Source: Haemonchus contortus
Taxonomy: Eukaryota; Nematoda; Chromadorea; Rhabditida; Trichostrongylidae
DNA: 64,000 bases
Direction of reading: 5' to 3'
NCBI GenBank assembly: GCA_000469685.2
Contig: LS997563.1
Span: 15,985,940-16,049,939 of the forward strand
Part shown: positions 11,672-21,600 of the stretch, in pieces
How positions within the stretch are numbered: position 1 is the first letter of the stretch
How the letters are laid out: each line of letters opens with the position of its first letter
Made by a program: the position numbers and the translations under genes
The notes under the pieces: model-generated
The model's input: only the letters and a program-made list of their open reading frames with translations
Database searches by the model: none
What the model was told of the DNA's origin: nothing

Positions 11672-11951
11672 TAATAAAGCTTGTTAATATCTCGGTTCTA
11701 CAGCTTGAAAATTTACTTCAAAACTAAAGGAAGAATGCCGAGATTCATCGACAGTCGCACATGGACACTACTAAGTAGACTAGTTGTGAGCCCACAACAC
11801 TGGGGCGGGGCAAAACTAGTGGCAGCTATAAATTGTACAACAACAGTAATGCTTACTCAAAATTTATAGTGCAATGCACTTCCAATATTAGACAAACTAA
11901 AATCAACCCAACGATGTGACAATAATGTTCAACATTACCATACAATTTTCA

Positions 11952-12566
11952 TTACTCGTGGATACAATGACACTTCTTACAAATGCCCTTCAGTTTGCAA
12001 ACTTTTTCAACGTGGCAGGCGTCCATGCGCGCCTTGGTCATCTTTGCACTCGGGTTCTTTGGGCACCGTAAGAAGAGGCAAGAGAGTAGCGTGGATGTCA
12101 TTGTTCCCTCTGCTTCTCTCAGAAAATAACTCAACTTGTTCAAATACTGCATACTGGGTACGCAATGATCAGAGCAAATGTTTTGCTCTCTTGGCCGCTT
12201 CTGAGAACATGTCAACAAATGCATTCCAAAACGCATTGCTGTTGTCGGTCATCGTTTTGTTGTTGCCGGTTATGAAGCCTCGGGTCTGAATTGCGGATAA
12301 AGGTTTATGACAACTTCAAAGAATTTCTCGACCGCTTTTCTAGCCACGCTTGTGCTGATCATGTATCCGGCAGGAACGCCTCTTTCAGCATCGTCAACCA
12401 CCATAAAAGTGGACAATTTCAAATCGTGTCGACAGGAGTTGTAGCAGTCATCAACGCGAACCCCATGTTTTTCGTGATTTCTCAACCCAGCTAGCTGCAG
12501 GGGTGAGATAATAACCAAGCAGAAACCTGTACCATTTAGACTGGTAGGTGATAGGAATACTCTCAC
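11952..12566 (-). pseudogene. MULE-like transposase remnant, copy 1
   Basis: Two minus-strand pieces. 12270-12566 encodes NGTGFCLVI, a VDDCYNSCRHDLKL region and the block FMVVDDAERGVPAGYMIST, which resembles the catalytic DDE region of MULE transposases (first Asp in VVDD). 11952-12236 continues with RFGMHLLTCSQK and ends in a cysteine/histidine cluster (CKLKGICKKCHCIHE) that may be a zinc-binding tail. The frame breaks between them near 12240-12270. The homologous copy is 33704-34400. A SWIM/MULE-derived host gene cannot be excluded, but the breaks argue against a working protein. Confidence 0.55.
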
Positions 12567-12599
12567 GCCATTCTGTAAATTGTTGTTTGCAGGCCGCTC

Positions 12600-13719
12600 T
12601 GCGACAGATTTGAGATCGTTGACATGAAAATTCCCTTGCTCATTCCCATCGTTGCTAGGCTGTTCCTTACATTACTTGCTGTTATCCAGTAAAGCCATTC
12701 AGAAGGTGCAAATGTTTCATCCTAATGGCCCCCGTGATGCTCGGCACGGAGATCTTTCTCTTCGACAACGAGCATTCTTTCTCGTCGTTATTCGACAATG
12801 GCAGCAAAGCAGCACTAACAGTGGGACCCAGGAACGATTCGCAATACTTGACATCAATACGTCCACTAGGCTCACTCTCAACAGTCCAGAGTGATTAATT
12901 TAGCAGTTTGTATACGTTGACTCAAATTTTACTCTAGAAAAGATACTTTTAAAATGATACAAACGCTAATGTTGTTGCTTTTGCATGATTGCTGCTTTCG
13001 TTGCTCTCGCCAACCTTATTTCTACGAGATCTGAAATGTAGTGTTGTTGATGGGATGCAATGAAATCTGATAAACTAAATACATTGATACTCACATTGAA
13101 ACGATAAAAGTTATTGAAATAGAAGCAGAGCAAGACGGTAGTGGCGCCCAAAATATAGAGATCCTAAAAGATAAGGAAATATGGAACTCTAATATTAGAA
13201 CAAAATAGCTGTGTGAGAAATACACATTAAAGCTGAATGAGAAGAGACTTACGCTTTGATGAGAATTAAGGGGAAAGTGAAGAATTACAAAACAAAACCA
13301 GTGAGCTCAAGCAAAAAAAAAATCGAAAATCAAATGCAAAAAAATGATGGAACATGGACAGGAGAGCCAAAAGTGCAACAAAATCCAATTGGTAAATCAA
13401 GTAAACGGGTAGTCATAGTTAAATCAGGAAGTAAAGAAAAAAAGAGGAAGGTAACATAAAAAAGCAGAGCAAGAAACAGCGCACGTTTCCAAAACTTCTC
13501 TCCAACAAAGGCTCTGCTTCAACGGTTCAGGGGTTGGTACACAAAGACAGTGAAATTTGAAATACCTAAGATTAGAACAAAAGATGTATGGATTAAGTGA
13601 GAAGGTAGAACAGGTTTAGAAAAAAATGAAAAAAAAAACTAAACGCAGGAGATGGAGCATGGATAGCAGCGTGAAATATTAAATGAAATCCAGATGTTAA
13701 CTAATTAAACCGATAGTAA
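12600..13719. other. Rest of Mutator-like unit 1, no intact gene
   Basis: Collinear with 34300-35400. Holds worn N-terminal transposase-like frames, then A-rich, low-complexity sequence (13255-13460). Confidence 0.45.
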
Positions 13720-13727
13720 AGTCCAAT

Positions 13728-15391
13728 GGTGCTAAGTGGGTTGGGGGAGGCCACGCCGCGGCGCGGCGCCTTTTCATGTCTGCGCCCTCTCAGGTGAGGT
13801 AGTGGGCAAGGAAGGGTAGACGAGCCCGTAATGGTGTTCAGGGACGTTTCATGGCTCTTTTAGTTATAACTGCGTATTTTTCACCTAATTTTAGGAAGGG
13901 GAGGGACTCCGGGGTGGGTGAGATGATTATATTAAGCAAAAAGTAGAGATTAGATAAAAGTTGAACGTCCAATTGGCTCACCCACCCCGGAGCCCCCCCC
14001 CCTTTCCTAAAATTAGGTGGAAAATACACAGTTATAATATAAAAGAGCTATGAAACGTCCATACCTTCTTCTGAAGGGATTTTAAGAATCAGTGAGAGGC
14101 CCCATGAAGTGTCTCAATGAGAATACATCACATACAGAATACATAATATATTTATACATTATATACACGATGGCACTTGTATGAAACGCATTTTGATGGT
14201 CCTAAAGAGGGCCGTTGGGTTAGCGATTTCAGCGGATGGGGTACCGGAGCGAGATAAGCCTCCACAGTTCGTACAGAAGGCTCTCGCTGTCATACTGCCA
14301 CTTCCGCAGCACCTCGAAGAAGTGGTCATCCCAGAGATCGCCCCTGAGGCCGTGCCTTCTGCGGATCCTGTCCTTCAGGATAGACCACAACCCCTCAATA
14401 CGCTGAGTGTGGACTCCGGTGGCTGGATCCACAAAATTGACACTATGGCTGACCGTCTCGTGGATGTAACCGAGATTGGAAAGGTTATTGTAACCACTCC
14501 ACATATCGGTCCGGACGGTTCCCCCAGGAGCGACGTGCTGTTGGATGATCTTTTCCAAGGTGGCTGAGTCGCGCTTATCGACGATTTTGATGAAGACCAG
14601 CTTCGTACCGTCCTGGATGCCACCGACGAGCCAATCCTTGCGGACGACACGACCAGCGTTATACTTGCAGCGCACGACGTTGGTTTCGTCGATCTGCACG
14701 ATGGTGTTGGTTCCGCCAATCTGCACAACGTTGTTCGTGTAGTGCTCGACGAGCACATCTCGGAACCACTGACTCCACTGCTGGACGGTTTGCTCGTCCA
14801 CCTCGAGCGTTCGAGCCATCTCCTTCGTCGTGCCTAGGTCGTCGGCGAAGAGGTAGCTGGCCAAAAAGATCTTCTTCCTATCCCCATGCAAGGACTCGAA
14901 GAATGTGCCCTTGAGGTAGTCAACTTTCCTGTCTACTCCTGGTTGCCGGCACGCACGACGGTTGCACTCGAACTTCCATTTCCCATCTTCGCCGCTGTCA
15001 GTGTACTGCTTGGTGACCTACCTCGGGTTTCCACAGTTTGGACACGGGCGATTCTTCCACAGCAGTCCTCGTCCAGCGAGCCAGTCGTCAAACTCCTCCT
15101 TCGTCTTCATAGGCAACTGCGGCCACGTCGAAACCAGCGTGAATTCGCGCAACGACAGAAGATTTGCAGCGAAATCCATGCCTTCGGTTGAGAATCCTAC
15201 TCACTGCCTTTCCTTTACAACCCTTTCCCATTTTGAGCCCATTTCCCGCCATAGTATGGCGGGGAACCCGCGAACCTTTCCCCCAGAGCTCGCCTACCCT
15301 TCCTCGCCCACTATCTCACCTGAGAGGGCGCAGACATGAAAAGGCGCCGCGCCGCGGCGTGCTCCCCCCCCCCCCCAACCCACTTAACACC
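13728..15391 (-). mobile_element. Merlin DNA transposon, nearly intact
   Basis: Terminal inverted repeats of about 90 bp start GGTGCTAAGTGGG at 13728 and end CCCACTTAACACC at 15391. They are flanked by the 8-bp direct repeat AGTCCAAT (13720-13727 and 15392-15399). The 8-9 bp duplication is diagnostic of Merlin/IS1016. The second Mutator-like unit has the empty site near 35422. The left 340 bases contain a secondary hairpin (about 13860-14060) and are shared with a fragment at 47744-48072. Confidence 0.9.
14229..15179 (-). pseudogene. Merlin transposase (IS1595/ISXO2-like DDE), one in-frame stop
   Basis: One frame of 317 codons from the ATG at 15177-15179, interrupted only by TAG at 15018-15020. 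The N-terminus has a zinc ribbon (CPNCG before the stop, CNRRAC after it). A helix-turn-helix-like stretch (EMARTLEVDEQTVQQWSQW) follows. The catalytic domain has Asp in QIDETNVVRCKY, Asp in VRTDMWSGYN, and Glu in HTQRIEGLWSILKDR, as expected for the IS1595/Merlin fold. Translation from an internal ATG at 14889-14891 would give 220 residues with the full catalytic domain but no zinc ribbon. A base error at the TAG would make the gene intact. Confidence 0.85.
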
Positions 15392-15628
15392 AGTCCAATC
15401 AGTAGCGGCTAAAAGATAAAGTTGAAATAAACAGAACAGAAGAACCACACAGAAACCAAACGCGCACATCCCCTCCATATTGCGAAATCCACAGCTCGAC
15501 CTAGGTCTTCGAAAATTGCGAAACAACTAGCTGCATAAGGAGATCACGAGAAGAAAGTGCACGGATGCGCAAAAGGAAATCTCGTGTCATCAAGGCCGGT
15601 CTGCAGTGTCTATACACCCTAAGTTAAT

Positions 15629-17508
15629 GGCCCGTATGCATAACGCCCGGGGTAGGGGAGGGAGAGGAAATGTTTGCCGAGGGCGCGAGTGTTCAAATGG
15701 GGTTTTTACCTTTGTTCTGTGTCAAGATAGTTGCAATGGAGCTAAGTATTTTCCTATAAACAGGTGACGAATCGACAGCCCTTGGTAATCATGTGATGTT
15801 TGTCTCTGCGACCTTACCTTAGCGAGAGCTCAGCTCAGAAAAGCCCGACCCCACTGGCTCCCCGGGGGATGAATCTATCCCTAGAATAGAGCTGGGGCGC
15901 CGATGGTCATGTAGACCGCAACTCTGCTATTCACTACATTATTCGACTGAGCGCTTATTCCTCTGACTTCTGCTGCCGGAATCGACACGAATTGCTCTGA
16001 TTTTATTCTACTGCTGCAACCAACTACCAATTTATTTGTATTGCTGCATTCGTTGCTATGAAACAGTTGAGGCTTTAATTAGTCTGGTTTTTCTTTCTAG
16101 ATTTACACCAATTATCCTGAGCTTTTTTTGCATCATGATCCTGGTGTAATTCAAGAAGAAAACCTTAATCGTTTCTGTTAGCAACTAGTAATTAGTTTTT
16201 CGACTGATTTATACATAATTTTATATACCGTTACATTTTATTCTTTGTACACTCGGCTAGTCCTGTCGTAGTAGCCGGTAGCGACATGACGCTATGTTAT
16301 GCCGTAGTCTTTAATTATTTTATTTCTCAGTTTTGTACTAAGCTCTCAATGTTGATACTAAATTGAGCGTTGTCAAGTATTACAGTTGTAACCGTGCAAC
16401 CCCTACTTGTTTTGCCCTTAATTTTCCGACGAACAATGCTTAAAGGGGTAGGCAAACTTAATACGGAAGAGTCGCTTTTCATCTACGTGCAGAAACTCTG
16501 TGCAACATGTTATCCATATCCTTCATAAGCCAGTGAGGAAGCCCGATGTCTACAGGAAGAAGCATGTTGTTGAACAACAATTATGTATATCATTGGTTGA
16601 AATAAGAACAGCAACAGACTGAGATGATTCGACTTGAAGAGAAGTATATCTACCTAATGTGTATCAGTGCTATGAAAGAGGAATAATTTTTAGGAAAGGT
16701 AAAGCCGAAGGGTATGGTGCGGGGTGTAAGTACATTAGGGAAGGTTGCGTATATGCAGGATTCTCGAGGTGTGAGATCCCGAACTGAGGTTGGTGCAGAA
16801 ATGTGAAGGTTGTTGAGTGGAGGAACGAGCGCGTATCGAATAAGTAATCGTGAATGGTTTTGGTGGTGATATATTTCTAGTGAGTTCTTCTCATGGCGCT
16901 GAATTCAGCCCTGAATCTTTGGAAATCCTGTAAAGGGAGCGAAATAGCCCAACTCTTACGCCAAATAGTATTTGATGACTATTTTACAATTAGTAACCAC
17001 AATACCGATATCTATCCGAGATATTGTGAGCAAATTTAATTTGTTCGAGACTTTTTTTCTAAATGCTTCACTTTCTTACTGTTTTCTTGAGTTATTTATT
17101 TTTTACACAATTAATAAAAGTATGGGAGTAGTATTACGGTATCTGAACATTTGCATCTAACTAAAGTCACTTTGTAAAAGGTGCGCGATAACTTAGTGCG
17201 CGTTCCCGAGTTCCCACAACCCTCAAAATGCACTCCGAAGAACATACTAACTTTTTGCTACTTCCTTATGCGTTTTCAGGGTATAGTTTCTCTCCTCCTT
17301 GTTAGAGTACTTCTGCGGGACAAAAATCCACACTCTCTACAAAGTCCAGTTCATCTAACTGAAACAAGACGAACTACGATACCAATCTAGCACCACTTTT
17401 GGTGTACTTGGGGCGTAAAATACTCTGCTGCGGCGTCAATTATCTGACCCACGGCGAAAACAAACACTTCCTCTCCCTCCCCTACCCCGGGCGTTATGCA
17501 TACGGGCC
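15629..17508. mobile_element. 1.9-kb TIR element without transposase (PIF/Harbinger-like?)
   Basis: Near-perfect terminal inverted repeats of about 45 bp begin GGCCCGTATGCATAACGC at 15629 and mirror it ending at 17508. They are flanked by AAT at 15626-15628 and 17509-17511; the second Mutator-like unit shows the empty site with one AAT near 35655. A 3-bp duplication and GG-starting ends suggest PIF/Harbinger. The interior has no ORF longer than about 70 codons and no recognisable transposase, so it is non-autonomous. Confidence 0.75.
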
Positions 17509-17639
17509 AATGTGTTCCAGTGGAAATGGTTAGCATGTCCTAGTTTGAGCGCAGTGCTGCTACACTCACGTGTAGGCCACTACTTTTGACCACCTTTGTT
17601 CTTTACGTTCTCCTTACACAGCTACGAGGACACACCCTT

Positions 17640-18120
17640 GAACTCAAAAAAATACATTTGAGTGAGAGAAATAGTAATTATTTAGACTCGAATATTATTA
17701 TAACCGATGGTAAGATAAGTACCAAACTATATAATTAAACAGATGATTTCAGCTTCAATGCCATCAGACTTCTTCACTGCGATACTAATATTTCCAATAC
17801 GATAAGCCTCTGTTATATACACAGAGGCATTGAGAATTGCTAATAGATCTTCTAGTATGGAAAAATTTACCACCAAGTTGAAAGAGATGATGGGTATTCT
17901 ATTAAAAGTTGGATACATAGAAGAATTCGTAACTACAAGTATAATTAGGCGCATATATAGAAATATATTTATATGTTACAAGTTTTCTATTAGGGACAAT
18001 TTCAATAAAATCAGCTATATAAGTAATGGCATTCTTAGACAGAAATACGCATCTCCAATAGTATGCTTCATATTCATTCCTGCCCTTGATCCGACAGCCC
18101 TTTTGTCTCCCTTGATTCAA
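17640..18120. other. AT-rich block with a possible organelle/bacterial ribosomal S8-like fragment
   Basis: Composition is clearly more AT-rich than the surroundings. The plus strand from about 17824 is open for about 110 codons without an ATG. It includes FTTKLKEMMGILLKVGYIEEF, which by eye resembles the N-terminal half of bacterial S8 proteins (KLK, ILK, GFIEDF pattern). No intact gene. The resemblance is weak and unconfirmed. Confidence 0.2.
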
Positions 18121-18151
18121 CAACCTTTACCCATTCCTTTTCCACTGACCC

Positions 18152-18231
18152 CAAACCACTGATGAGCCTCAGGGGAAGGTGGAGACGGTGGTTCGTCTGG
18201 TGAAGAGGCGAAACGAGCCACGTTTAGTTTG
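18152..18231 (+). ncRNA. Hammerhead ribozyme-like sequence (type I)
   Basis: Core CTGATGA (18159-18165) and GAAA (18210-18213). Stem II is GCCTC/GAGGC (18066+100 to 18170 and 18205-18209, that is 18166-18170 with 18205-18209), extended by an internal AGACG/CGTCT hairpin (18183-18187, 18194-18198). Stem III is ACG/CGT (18213-18215, 18221-18223) with a five-base loop, and U at the cleavage position (18224). Stem I pairs 18152-18158 with 18225-18231 at six of seven positions. All invariant core bases are present. It lies just before the duplicated gene segment, between it and the AT-rich block. A chance match is possible but unlikely with three stems in register. Confidence 0.55.
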
Positions 18232-18645
18232 TGAGGTCGTTTTGTATTTTTGATGCTTCTGATTATTGTAGTTTTTATACTCCACTGACTTCAATTTGTT
18301 ACACTTAACTTATAGGCCCTGATGAACTTCAAACTTTGAAAAAAAAAATTTAGCTCTATTTACTGAAAACTGTGAGAATCAATTTTTTCTTTTTTCTCCC
18401 TCTCCTACTCTCATTTTCCACCAATGCCTTCCGAAGAAAAGTGTCACCTATTCAAGGTTTGTTTTCATTGCTTCTTCAGGAATTGCACAGAAAAATTCCA
18501 ATAAGATGAGTATACTGAAGCCCACTCATCACATCATCGAAATATATTTACAAGTAGTGCCCATATGAATTTCTATTCTTTTAAGTGACGAAGAAATAGC
18601 GTTATGAAATTCGAGTGTTTAAGAAGCCTCTACGTCAAATAACTG

Positions 18646-18653
18646 TATATAAA
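18646..18653 (+). promoter_or_regulatory. TATA box of secreted-protein gene copy B
   Basis: TATATAAA 37 bases before the ATG at 18690, matching copy A in sequence and context. Confidence 0.6.
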
Positions 18654-18689
18654 GTCTCTTGAAAAGGTTTGCCTACATTTGCTCTAACC

Positions 18690-21600
18690 ATGCAGTGCCT
18701 ACTGTTGGCTTTGCTTTTTTTGCTTCCTTCCGTAGTGGTATCGAGTATGGATACTAACGGAGGTGAGTACAGTGCGGGTCTACATGACTGTATCCCCTTT
18801 AACACTCCCGAATTCTCATGATGCGGCTCCTAATGTTTAACTTCCAAACACGTTGATGAGCAAATAGGAGAAGGGGGATGGGGGAGAGGTTTATAAAAAG
18901 AGAGAACACATTTTGAAAAATGCCTGAAGACCCTTACGCGCTTTTCCTGTTTTCCAGTAAGGGAACGATTGCAGAAAAAGCAATACCCGGAATAATTACT
19001 CCTCCGCACAAGGATACGAATGTATGAAAAACCTTCTTTGAATTTTATTATATTAATTTTACACTAGCTAATTGGTGTAAGAGGTAAATAAAATGTAAGT
19101 GTAGATAGATAAGTGCTTATCTTATCTTGTTTATTATAGCTCTTCACACCAAAGATGAACCTCCTCTACCAGATATTCATGGTCTATCAAGAGAAATGTT
19201 TGGACAAGTGCTGAAAATACTCGATCCTAACACGCTGGTTAGCGCCGTTACTTGAATACGAAATTTTCTGAAAGTTTCGCGAATTTGGGGAACATTGCCA
19301 AGGTGAAAAAAGTATTTGTTAAAAGCAGCAGGAACATACTCATCAGAATGGGACATTTATTAACTTGGAGGTAAACTTGGGGGTTGCAGGTAAAGCCGAG
19401 AACCGGGGAAGCGCTATTGACATTGAAGGATGTCAAAGATGATGTAGATCTCGAGATGTTTGTCGAATTGGTGGGTGGTAGAGACCCTCACGAATCAAAT
19501 TTCTTACATACCGAACAATCGTTTGCATTCAGGTGTTTGCTGAATTGGATGGTGTGAACGCTGGAGAACACTCCGAGAAAGACGCTGCTAAAGCGTATGC
19601 AATACTTGTTATTTTAGCCTATTTTACCATAATCATTTTATTCTTTGCAGAATCGTTAACTGGTTATATTCTTTACCTGATGACAAGAGGAACATAATGG
19701 AGAATAGTTATCCTTCTCTGAAGGGAAAAAGTAAGCTCATTGTACATCCTTTTGTAGGCTGTGCATTCGTATTTGTTCACATGAACAATACTTCGGTACC
19801 GAGCAGGTTTTTGTGATGAAAATGGTTCACAAAATAATTTTGATTTATTGATTACGAAGGCTAGAAATTCAGGCTTTGTATGTTCTACCCAAACATTGTT
19901 CCGCTCCCAATCGCGCGCTCTGAAGGGAAAGTCTTAAATATTCAGTATTGCTATCAACTGTAGCTATTAAAGAAATACCGAAACCAAGACCTCTCATTAC
20001 TCCAAAACCTTCTCTACAAGGGCGGCGATTTCGTATCAGTCCATAACTCGTTTTCGAAGGGACAGTGAGAGACAGTGAGAAAATAAAAAAGGACAATATG
20101 AATATTCAACAAAAGGTTATACGTTTGACAGAAGGTATAGAGTATCATAGAAAAGCAGTAGTAAGAGGAGGTAGACCTTCGGTTGAAGCCATGCTGAGTA
20201 TAAGCAATGCACAATAGGATTAGCCCCGCTAGCAGAAGCAAAGCAATCCTACAATACGGTAACTCCCCAGTAGTAACGAGGCCTGCCTCAAAAGGCTCCG
20301 ATTGCTTCGACACATCGGGTTTTCATACCTAAACGAACTTCATGCAGGCATGCATGAAGTTACACTTGAATTCTGTTGTTCCGAGCATTATTGGAATGTT
20401 TTCAAGCTGAAGAACAAGAACAGCTCCCTGTCTCAGAGCGCGGTACGCTCCGAGCGTTTCTTTCGTCTGTAATGTGTGAGAATTGTGAACAATGGATAAC
20501 TGGCGTAAGAAACCCGTAATTACCATTCATATTCTGAAGTTATCGGATGTAAGATGAAATCGAACATCACTAGGGACATGCAGTAGCGCTCAAAAGTCAT
20601 CGGCCAAATGCTTCTTCAGTCGTACGTTTCAGTCGTAACTCCTTTCCTACTTGATCTAATCATGCTGAATTTCTATGTGTAGCATGGGTCTATTGAGAAT
20701 ATACACCACTACCAACGTGCAGCCTGATCATGTTCTAAATATCTCAAAGAGCTTGAAGTCGAGATCAGTGGAAATACGGATGATGGCCCTTTTAGAATTT
20801 CTTTTCCTTCTGCCATGCCTAAAGTGCAAGAGCGCTAATGTCGAGCGCAATAGATGAGAAAAACGCACGTAAGGTGTGAATAACTGCACACGCCGCTAAC
20901 TTCGAGTTCAGCGAAGTCTACAACCGCAACAAACGCTCTCCCCTGAGTTATGTGGATATTGCTACTTCGCATTCAAGTAGTATTGCATAGTGTGAAATAC
21001 GCTTCAGTTGGACATATCAAAATTTCGCGCGATTTGCTGCACTGAGAAAAAAGTTGTAAGCGAAAAAGCGCAAGAGCGTTTGGCCGAAGGCTTTGAGCGC
21101 TACTACACTGGTGTGCAAAACTTAGGGACGGAAGCAACTTTCGATTACTGTACTTCTGCCACACGACAGAGCTCGATGAAATTTACACCGTACCAATAGA
21201 GGATCATTACGGTATTGCACAGGAGGCAACTATCAGAAATTCGAAACAGCGTGAGCAAACAAGGCATTTTTATTGAAAGGTGCCGATTACACATAGTTCC
21301 TCACAACTTATTCTAGTACTTCAAAAAAAGCGACGCAGTTCCAAATAGGATGTGTGATCACCACGGACAGCAGTAAATGCTCCGCAACGCGATCCCATAC
21401 TTTTCACGAGGTTGGAAATAAGTTATTGTGGTAGGGCATTCCACTGCTCTATCAGCGCAACTGACAATTGCTGGATGTTCAGTGGTGCATTTGGACGTGC
21501 TGCAATGCCTCTACCCAGTGCATCCTACACGTGCTCGATGGGATCCAAGTCGGAGGAACGGGCAGGCCACCCCAACAGCTGGATAACGTCTTGTGTCAAG

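Larger units (their letters stand above)
9413..11769. mobile_element. Penelope-like element inserted as an inverted pair
   Basis: Two arms (9413 to about 10497, and about 10641 to 11769) are near-identical inverted copies of a Penelope 3' half around a spacer of about 140 bases. The insertion is flanked by a 12-bp direct repeat, ACTAAGTAGACT, at 9401-9412 and 11770-11781. The second Mutator-like unit has the uninterrupted site near 33525. Each arm carries a GIY-YIG coding end and then an untranslated tail with a hammerhead-like motif. Inverted or tandem partial copies are characteristic of Penelope-like elements. Confidence 0.85.
9040..17630 (-). mobile_element. Mutator-like unit, copy 1, interrupted by three insertions
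   Basis: The pieces 9040-9412, 11770-13727, 15392-15628 and 17509-17630 are collinear with the uninterrupted copy at 33195-35774. Removing the insertions at 9413-11769, 13728-15391 and 15629-17508 (plus duplicated target bases) leaves about 2.67 kb, close to the 2.58 kb of copy 2. It encodes a broken MULE-like transposase on the minus strand. I saw no clear terminal inverted repeats, so the ends are only where similarity between the copies stops. A segmental duplication is an alternative to transposition. Confidence 0.55.

Noticed and set aside
14181..14567. 128-codon plus-strand ORF
   Set aside because: Antisense shadow of the Merlin transposase.
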